This document shows, one piece after another, positions 32,165 through 37,431 of a stretch of DNA of 37,431 bases; positions within the stretch are counted from its first letter, which is position 1; every line of letters begins with the position of its first letter. Where the stretch lies: positions 1-37,431 of the forward strand of contig JAHBYL010000028.1 in NCBI GenBank assembly GCA_019635955.1, given 5' to 3'. A model generated the notes under the pieces. That model was not told the origin of the DNA. It did no database searches and worked only from the letters and a program-made list of their open reading frames with translations. This DNA comes from Parvibaculum sp. Lineage in GTDB: Bacteria > Pseudomonadota > Alphaproteobacteria > Parvibaculales > Parvibaculaceae. The translations under genes and the position numbers were made by a program.

Positions 32165-33376
32165 CTATTTGGAATTTGATCTGGAGGCGACTCTCGGTGC
32201 GGTGAAGTAGCGCCAGCCCGCAACCGCGACATAGAGGGCGCAAAGGCTCGCCATGGCGACGATCAGGCCATGCGGGTCCCAGAGGTCCATGGCGGTGCCG
32301 GCCAGGGGCGGGCCGACGAGTGCGCCGAGCGAGAACATCATCACGAAGGCGGCATTGGCGGCGGCGAGATTCGCGCCCTTGAAGCGTTCGCCGAGCAGCG
32401 TCAGACCCACCGTGTACATGCCGACCACCACGCCGCCGAAGAAGAACAGCGTCGGTGCGAAAAGCCAGATCGAATGCATGACGAAAGGCAGCGCCAGCGT
32501 GCCCGCAAGGCCAACCGTCGCGCAGAAGAGCAGGACGAGGCGGCGGTCGGTGCGGTCCGACCATATGCCGATCGGGATCTGCAGCAGGATGTTGCCTGCC
32601 GCGAAGAGCGACAGCACGAAGGCGGCGGCCTGTTCGGTGAGGCCGATGCGGACGCCATAGACGGGCAGCATGTTGAAGATGTTGGTTTCGGTCGCGCCAT
32701 AGACGAAGCCCGCCAGCGTGGCGGCGGGTGCGGCCACGAGAAAGGTCACGAAGGCATGGCTCGGCCGCTCGGTGATGCGCGGCGCGAGGCCGCGCCCGAA
32801 CAGGACGAGCGGCACGGCGGCGGACAGGATCAAGGCGCCGATAACGGCGAAGGGCGCGATGCCCTGCGTGCCGACGAGGAAGAGCAGGACCGGGCCGGAC
32901 GCGAAGCCGCAGGAAAGCACCGTGCCGTAGATGCCGATGAGGCGGCCGCGGTTCCGGTCGTCGGCCAGCATGTTCACCCAGAACTCCGAAACGACGAAAA
33001 GGCCGGTCAGCGCCAGCCCGTTCATGAAGCGGATGAAGAACCAGAGCCAGACATTCGGAAAGTAGTAATAGGAGGGCATCGCGATGGCGGAGATGGCGAT
33101 GCAGCCGAGAAGGAAGGGGATCGCCGGTATGCGCCGCAGCAGCGCCGGAATGAAGGGCGTCATCAGGAAGGTGGCGAGCGCCGGCATCGCCGTGTTGAGG
33201 CCGATGATGGAGGCGGGCACACCGTTCCGCTCCATCATCAGCGCGAGCAGCGGGATCGAGACGCCAAGTCCCATGCCGACCACGGAAATGCAGGCGATGA
33301 CGGCGACGAGGCTGCGCTTGCGCTCCCTTTCGGTGAGCGGCGCGTCGGCCACCATGGTGAGGCTCTTTTCGGTCAT
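32165..33376 (-). CDS. MFS transporter
   Basis: 403 residues, twelve predicted membrane segments, with a short cytoplasmic N-terminus (TERERKRS) and the half-linker near GRGLAPRITERPSH. The motif GRLIGIYGTVLSCGFASGP and the second-half IGIWSDRTDRR (the classical D-x-x-D/R loop) fix it as MFS; the arrangement resembles the YcaD-type branch. Substrate unknown. Start 33376 has a ribosome site placed very close (GAGG); an in-frame ATG at 33355 with AAGAG is an alternative. Follows NUDIX 1 by 48 nt on minus. Confidence 0.88.
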   Translation of the reverse strand: MTEKSLTMVADAPLTERERKRSLVAVIACISVVGMGLGVSIPLLALMMERNGVPASIIGLNTAMPALATFLMTPFIPALLRRIPAIPFLLGCIAISAIAMPSYYYFPNVWLWFFIRFMNGLALTGLFVVSEFWVNMLADDRNRGRLIGIYGTVLSCGFASGPVLLFLVGTQGIAPFAVIGALILSAAVPLVLFGRGLAPRITERPSHAFVTFLVAAPAATLAGFVYGATETNIFNMLPVYGVRIGLTEQAAAFVLSLFAAGNILLQIPIGIWSDRTDRRLVLLFCATVGLAGTLALPFVMHSIWLFAPTLFFFGGVVVGMYTVGLTLLGERFKGANLAAANAAFVMMFSLGALVGPPLAGTAMDLWDPHGLIVAMASLCALYVAVAGWRYFTAPRVASRSNSK

Positions 33377-33424
33377 GCCTCAGGCGATAGCCGAGTTTTC
33401 GGCATTTGTCATCGGGGAGGGGCC

Positions 33425-34099
33425 TCAGCCCCGCACGACGGGCTTGTCGTTCCGGTAGCTGTAGAGCGGCGCGCGGGCGCGGTGCTCGCCCTTGTGGCGG
33501 CGAGCGATCTCGTGGAGCACGAATTCGGTCACGTCGATCACGGGGAGTTTCAGGGCTTCCGAAACCGTGTACCAGCCGAGGTCTTCCAGCTCGCCGCTGC
33601 CTTTCAGGTCGCCGCTGGCAGCCTGCGCATTCGCGGCAAAGAATCGTGCGTGAAAGCGGATCGGGCTCGATGCGGGCGTGATCGCGCGGGCGACGAAATC
33701 GAGCACGTCGAGGCGGGGTGCGAGGCCGCGCTCGCGGAACGGGTCCCAGGCATTGCCCGCGACATCGCCGACATCGCCGGGCTCGGCGACGATGAGCCCC
33801 GTCTCCTCGAAGGTTTCGCGGATGGCGGCGGCGGCCAGCGCCTCTGCCTTCAAACGCGAGGCAGCGGCGCGCGACACGGCCTCGGCGGTCGTAGCGGCAA
33901 AGCCCGAGGAAGGCCGCACGCCGATATCGCCCTGGTCGAGCTTGCCGCCCGGAAAGACGAAAGCATCTGGGATGAATTTCATGCGCGAGTGGCGCCGCCC
34001 CATCAGGATGCGCGGTTCGCCTGCGCTGTCATCGATCAGTACGAGGCTTGCAGCATCGCGCGGGCGGATGCCGCGCTTCGTGTTGGCCATGTCGTTCAC
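33425..34099 (-). CDS. NUDIX hydrolase 1 of a tandem pair
   Basis: About 224 residues from a GTG at 34099, with GGGAA 8 nt upstream (an ATG at 34090 is the alternative). The NUDIX box is spread out: FPGGKLDQGD, a 35-residue insert, and AAIRETFEETGLIV. Members hydrolyse nucleoside diphosphate linked compounds, including CoA and NADH; the insert branch is like those with CoA or NAD substrates, but this is not decided. The sequence around MGRRHSRMKFIPDAFVFPGG repeats in the neighbouring NUDIX 2, so the two come from one duplication. The start is only about 4 nt after the stop of NUDIX 2. Confidence 0.87.
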   Translation of the reverse strand: MNDMANTKRGIRPRDAASLVLIDDSAGEPRILMGRRHSRMKFIPDAFVFPGGKLDQGDIGVRPSSGFAATTAEAVSRAAASRLKAEALAAAAIRETFEETGLIVAEPGDVGDVAGNAWDPFRERGLAPRLDVLDFVARAITPASSPIRFHARFFAANAQAASGDLKGSGELEDLGWYTVSEALKLPVIDVTEFVLHEIARRHKGEHRARAPLYSYRNDKPVVRG

Positions 34100-34103
34100 G
34101 GCG

Positions 34104-34871
34104 TCAGTTCCCGATCGCGTCGCGAATGGCATTGCCATTGCGGAAATAGACGAAGGGCACGGCGCGGCGCGCCTGCGCGGCCCTGGCGAGCGACAGGCGT
34201 TCGTCGAGTTCGTCCAGCACGACGCGGGTAATGTTCGGCAGGTCGAGGCCGCGCGCATCGTCGATGGTGAGCCAGTGGAGACCCTGCAGTTCGCCGGAGC
34301 CCGTCACCTTCATCGGGTCGCCCTGGATCGCTTCCGCATCGGCGATGAAGAAGCGCGTATCGAAGCGGCGCGTGCGATAGGGCGGCGTGATGGCGCGGGC
34401 AACGAAATCGAGATGCCCAAGGGCGGGCGCGACGCCTTGCGCGAAATAGTCAGCCCAGTCCGGATGCTTGCTCGTTTGCGGCGCGGTCATTTTCTTGCCG
34501 ATGACGAGCCCCGTCTCCTCGAAGGTTTCGCGGATCGCTGCCATCGCGAGCGCCCGCGCGCGCAGCTCCGACGGCTTGCCGGACATGCGCACCATCAGCC
34601 GCCGCGCCACCGGCTCGCGCAGGTCCTGCGCCGGGCGGATGCGGCTGTCGGCGCGGTCGACGCGGCCGCCCGGAAAGACGAACTTGTTCGGCATGAATTT
34701 GTGGTTCGCATGGCGCTGACCCATCAGCACCTGCGGGGTCGCGCTGTCGCGGCGGACGATGATGAGCGTCGAGGCGTCGCGCGGCCGCACAGCCTTGCCC
34801 TGCGTTGCCTCGCGATATTCCTGTTCGCGCGATTTCTTCGGATCGAAGATCGCCCCTTCGCCTGCGCTCAT
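34104..34871 (-). CDS. NUDIX hydrolase 2 of a tandem pair
   Basis: 255 residues from the ATG at 34871, preceded by GGGACGGA. A charged N-terminal extension (IFDPKKSREQEYREATQGK) precedes the NUDIX domain with FPGGRVDRADSR, an insert, and AAIRETFEETGLVIG. PRDASTLI, MGQRHANHKFMPNKFVFPGG and HLDFVARAITPP parallel NUDIX 1. Probable nucleoside-diphosphate-linked substrate; unknown in detail. First gene of the pair with NUDIX 1, which follows with a 4-nt gap. Similar NUDIX genes near rnr/DUF983 are common in alphaproteobacteria (recall). Confidence 0.88.
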   Translation of the reverse strand: MSAGEGAIFDPKKSREQEYREATQGKAVRPRDASTLIIVRRDSATPQVLMGQRHANHKFMPNKFVFPGGRVDRADSRIRPAQDLREPVARRLMVRMSGKPSELRARALAMAAIRETFEETGLVIGKKMTAPQTSKHPDWADYFAQGVAPALGHLDFVARAITPPYRTRRFDTRFFIADAEAIQGDPMKVTGSGELQGLHWLTIDDARGLDLPNITRVVLDELDERLSLARAAQARRAVPFVYFRNGNAIRDAIGN

Positions 34872-34947
34872 GATTCCGTCCCTGTTGTCGAATGCTTGTT
34901 GGGGACAGGATGCAACGGCGAGTTCCCATTCACAAGCCAGCAAGAAT

Positions 34948-34971
34948 GACGCAGGGGAAAGCCCCTGCGTC
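34948..34971 (-). terminator. Hairpin after the lipoprotein gene
   Basis: GACGCAGGGG-AAAG-CCCCTGCGTC forms a perfect 10-bp stem 13 nt after the stop of the lipoprotein gene (stop at 34985-34987). On minus it is followed by ATTCTTG, a weak U-tract, so termination may be incomplete. Confidence 0.6.
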
Positions 34972-34984
34972 ACGGATTTGAAAG

Positions 34985-35692
34985 TCAGCGCGTCGGCTGT
35001 GGAGGATAGATCGCAAGCAAATGCTGGGCGGGTGATTTGCCGTCGGTCAGATGCGGGATTTTGACCGGCAGGCAATTCGGTACGAATGGCTTTACCGCTT
35101 CTTTTTCGAGACGCTTCGAAACGTCATCCGTCCTCGCCAATGCGAAAACATCGCCATCCACGAGGTCGACAACTGTCATGCGTGAAGAGTGAAAAGATCC
35201 GCATTCGAAATCGCCCCCGCTATGGCCCGTCTGCGGGTTGTAGGTTCCATCTCCGTATGCGAAGCAGATCTTCGTTTGGTCGCCGTCTCGCTGTGCCTTC
35301 CATCGGCCGTGAAGAATGCGGCTGTTTCCGGGATACCAGAGATGGGCTTCGCCATCGGCAGTCGTATATTCGATCTGCGTCCCGTGACGGCCCAAGTCGT
35401 AGCTGACATGGGTCTTATTCGCATAGAACGAATGCACTTCTTCAATCGGGATATCTGAAAGGGCGCGGTAGACGTCGATGCCCGTATATTGCTTGGATAT
35501 GTTGTCCGGGTTTATGGCACGACAATCTTGGTTCTGGATGGCTTCCCGTATGGCCCGAAGTTCTGCGGGCGAAGCTGTACTCTGCTGCGCGTTTGGCGAG
35601 TAAGGACGCGATTTTGTGGGTGCACATGACGCGAGCGAAGCCACAAGCGTGAGGCCGAGCGCGATGCGACCGATATTCTGAAAGCTGATCAT
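34985..35692 (-). CDS. Predicted lipoprotein, unknown function
   Basis: 235 residues from the ATG at 35692, preceded by GGGGGAG. Lipoprotein signal ending LASC with Cys23. The mature region has no family I recognise; it contains SDIPIEEVHSFYANKTHVSY, a stretch DGEAHLWYPGNSRILHGRWK that looks like a beta-sheet domain, and FAYGDGTYNPQT. Four cysteines in the mature part may form disulfides. GC is lower than in the flanking DUF983 and NUDIX genes. Ends with a hairpin at 34948. Not similar to the lipoprotein at 31614 by eye. Confidence 0.75.
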   Translation of the reverse strand: MISFQNIGRIALGLTLVASLASCAPTKSRPYSPNAQQSTASPAELRAIREAIQNQDCRAINPDNISKQYTGIDVYRALSDIPIEEVHSFYANKTHVSYDLGRHGTQIEYTTADGEAHLWYPGNSRILHGRWKAQRDGDQTKICFAYGDGTYNPQTGHSGGDFECGSFHSSRMTVVDLVDGDVFALARTDDVSKRLEKEAVKPFVPNCLPVKIPHLTDGKSPAQHLLAIYPPQPTR

Positions 35693-35761
35693 ATTCTCCC
35701 CCCATGGTAGAATGCCGAGTTTGACGGCAATCGGGAGGGGTAGCAACGGCGAAGGGGGAGA

Positions 35762-36175
35762 TCAGTCGTCCGTCTCGCCGCCAAAGCCGTGCATGCGCAG
35801 CGCCCATTGCCAGCCGACCACGGCGCCCTTGATCCGGGGCAGGAGGGCGAGCGAGAGGACCAGCGTCAGCGTCGGCCAGATGACCATGTGAAGCCAGACC
35901 GGCGGGGTGAAGGCGAGTTCGGCCCAGAGCAGCATGGGCACCACCACATGGCCCACCACCATGATGGTGAAATAGGGCGGCGCATCATCGGCGCGGTGGT
36001 GAAGCAATTCCTCGCCGCAGGAGGGACAGTGGTCGGATACCTTCAGGAACTTCCGGAAAGCATTGCCCTTGCCGCAGGCCGGGCAGCGGCCGAAGAACCC
36101 GCGCAGCATCGAGGGCATGAGCGGCCGGGGGGCGGGCTCAGCTGTCTCGTAGATGCGGGTATCGGTCATATCCAT
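35762..36175 (-). CDS. DUF983 family membrane protein with zinc-ribbon start
   Basis: 137 residues from the ATG at 36175 (MDMTDTRIYETAEPAPR); an ATG at 36169 is possible. The DUF983 pattern is clear: GFFGRCPACGKGNAFRKFLKVSDHCPSCGEEL gives two CxxC pairs that can bind zinc, followed by DAPPYFTIMVVGHVVVPM and two membrane segments. Unknown function; found next to rnr in many alphaproteobacteria. It lies 100 nt after rnr on minus. A longer upstream frame is open but overlaps rnr and has no homology. Confidence 0.92.
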   Translation of the reverse strand: MDMTDTRIYETAEPAPRPLMPSMLRGFFGRCPACGKGNAFRKFLKVSDHCPSCGEELLHHRADDAPPYFTIMVVGHVVVPMLLWAELAFTPPVWLHMVIWPTLTLVLSLALLPRIKGAVVGWQWALRMHGFGGETDD

Positions 36176-36275
36176 GCGCGCTGGTTCCAAAGGCTGGGGC
36201 GGGGTCGGCTTACCTGAGCAAAATGGTCGGATTGGCGGCGAGAAGAAATGTGGCAGGTTGCCGCGCGGCAGGGTG

Positions 36276-37431
36276 TTACCGCCGGGAACCCTTGCCCCGG
36301 GTCTGCTTGCCATATTTGCCGCGCTTGGCGCCCGTCCGGCCTGACGGCGCGCGGGTGCGGCGGCCGGCGCCCTTGGGGGCCTCGCTGCCACCCTCGATGA
36401 GGTCGAAGCGCAACCCGCCCGTGACGGGCACCGCTTCCGCAAGGCGCACGCGGACGGCATCGCCCAGCGAATAAGCGATGCGGGTGCGCTGGCCGATCAG
36501 CGCATGAATGATCTCGTCGTGATGGAAGAAGTCGCCGCCGAGCGACGAGATCGGCACGAAGCCGTCCGCGCCCGTCTCGTCGAGCTTCACGAAAAGGCCG
36601 AAGCGGGTCACGCCGCCGATACGGCCGGTGAATTCCGCGCCGATGCGGGCCTCGAGGAAAGCGGCAATGAAGCGGTCCTTCGAATCGCGCTCGGCGAGCA
36701 TCGAGCGGCGCTCGGTCATCGAAATGTGTTCGGCGATCTCGGCCAACTCCGCGAGCTCGTCATCCGTCTGCCCGTCCTTGCCGAGACCGAGCCCCGCCAC
36801 CAGCGCGCGATGCACGGTGAGGTCCGCATAGCGGCGGATGGGCGAGGTGAAGTGGGCATAGCGGCGCAGGTTCAGGCCAAAATGGCCGATATTGTCCGGC
36901 GAGTAGACCGCCTGCGCCTGGCTGCGCAGCACCACGTCGGAGACGATGCGGTCATGCTCGGTGCCGTCTACTTCACGAAGGATGCGGTTGAAATTCGCGG
37001 GGCGGATATTCTCGCCTTTAGTGAAGTTCAGGTTCAGCGTTGCGAGGAACTCCGCCAGCGCCACCAGCTTCTCGCGCGAGGGCGCATCATGGATGCGGTA
37101 GATCACATTGCGGCGCACGGCTTCCGCCTGCTCGGCGGCGCAGACATTCGCCTGGATCATGAACTCCTCGATGAGCTTCATCGATTCGAACTTGTCGCCG
37201 ATGCGCACGCCCGCGATGCGTCCGTCCGCGCCGATGTCGATCTTGTGTTCCGGCAGGTCGAGATCGAGCGGCGCGCGCACCTCGCGGGCCTTGGCGATGA
37301 TGCGATAGGCCGCCCATAGCGGCTTCAGCACGGGTTCGAGCAGCGGGCCGGCTATGTCGTCCGGCCTTCCGTCGATCGCCTCCTGCACCTGCCGGTAGCT
37401 CAGGCTCGCGGCGGAGCGCATCAACCCGCGT
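36276..37431 (-). CDS. rnr: Ribonuclease R, C-terminal part
   Basis: Partial: the coding frame continues beyond the right edge (the visible part starts RGLMRSAASLSYRQVQ). It contains the second half of the RNB catalytic domain, with LNLRRYAHFTSPIRRYADL and DLTVHRAL, and the C-terminal S1 RNA-binding domain EFTGRIGGVTRFGLFVKLDE. A basic Arg/Gly/Lys tail (TRAPSGRTGAKRGKYGKQT) closes the protein. RNase R is a 3'-5' exoribonuclease that degrades structured RNA; the catalytic aspartates lie outside the window. DUF983 follows 100 nt downstream. Confidence 0.95.
   Translation of the reverse strand, partial: RGLMRSAASLSYRQVQEAIDGRPDDIAGPLLEPVLKPLWAAYRIIAKAREVRAPLDLDLPEHKIDIGADGRIAGVRIGDKFESMKLIEEFMIQANVCAAEQAEAVRRNVIYRIHDAPSREKLVALAEFLATLNLNFTKGENIRPANFNRILREVDGTEHDRIVSDVVLRSQAQAVYSPDNIGHFGLNLRRYAHFTSPIRRYADLTVHRALVAGLGLGKDGQTDDELAELAEIAEHISMTERRSMLAERDSKDRFIAAFLEARIGAEFTGRIGGVTRFGLFVKLDETGADGFVPISSLGGDFFHHDEIIHALIGQRTRIAYSLGDAVRVRLAEAVPVTGGLRFDLIEGGSEAPKGAGRRTRAPSGRTGAKRGKYGKQTRGKGSRR

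Noticed and set aside
32270..34231. A 653-codon plus-strand frame across the MFS and NUDIX genes
   Set aside because: Antisense shadow of two well-supported genes, Gly/Arg/Glu-rich without domain features.
1..37431. tRNA, rRNA, CRISPR array, insertion sequence or prophage
   Set aside because: No T-arm patterns with acceptor stems, no direct repeat arrays, no transposase or phage genes were found by reading both strands; a tRNAscan or CRISPR search would confirm.

Overview
The window reads as a chromosomal segment of a high-GC alphaproteobacterium. The markers are MipZ, the divK-pleD pair, rpmG close to rnr, ClpS directly before ClpA, an EipB/DUF1849 envelope protein, DUF1489, DUF3572 and DUF983. 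The genus cannot be fixed from the sequence alone; Parvibaculum or a relative in the Hyphomicrobiales is my best guess (inference). Genes are very tightly packed: there are many ATGA stop/start overlaps and convergent genes with gaps of 0-12 nt. I see no rRNA, tRNA, CRISPR, prophage or insertion sequence.

Layout. 1-8616: 3' end of a biotin-dependent acyl-CoA carboxylase alpha subunit, a DUF1489 gene, an alpha/beta hydrolase, panC, a small secreted protein, a three-gene operon on the minus strand (glutamine-synthetase-like gamma-glutamyl ligase, aldehyde dehydrogenase, iron-type alcohol dehydrogenase), then mipZ. 8613-14043: D,D-carboxypeptidase with a SPOR domain, clpS-clpA, a VOC protein. 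14045-18066 (minus): RidA, COG3146 acyltransferase, HIT protein, beta-propeller lipoprotein and a small cysteine-containing protein, probably one operon. 18161-22873: agmatine deiminase, a diguanylate cyclase, a SUMF1-domain protein coupled to a D-2-hydroxyacid dehydrogenase, EipB. 22884-27516: dinB coupled to a Mak-like sugar kinase, a palindromic intergenic repeat, a CapA-family protein, and a HAD hydrolase coupled to DUF3572. 27771-37431: divK-pleD on plus, then a long minus-strand cluster (rnr, DUF983, lipoprotein, two NUDIX paralogues, MFS, lipoprotein, MFS, rpmG).

How the genes work together. Several loci concern cell-cycle and envelope control: MipZ places the division site, DivK and PleD control cell fate and c-di-GMP, the SPOR carboxypeptidase is expected at the septum, and EipB supports the envelope. 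ClpS-ClpA delivers N-degron substrates for proteolysis. Nitrogen/amine metabolism appears in the gamma-glutamyl ligase operon and in agmatine deiminase. The least explained parts are the gamma-glutamyl operon (substrate unknown), the propeller lipoprotein with its small partner, the 440-nt gap after pleD with a palindrome and a strong terminator, and the two lower-GC lipoprotein genes inside the rnr-rpmG cluster. I did not find a clear-cut novel system; the findings are leads of moderate strength.
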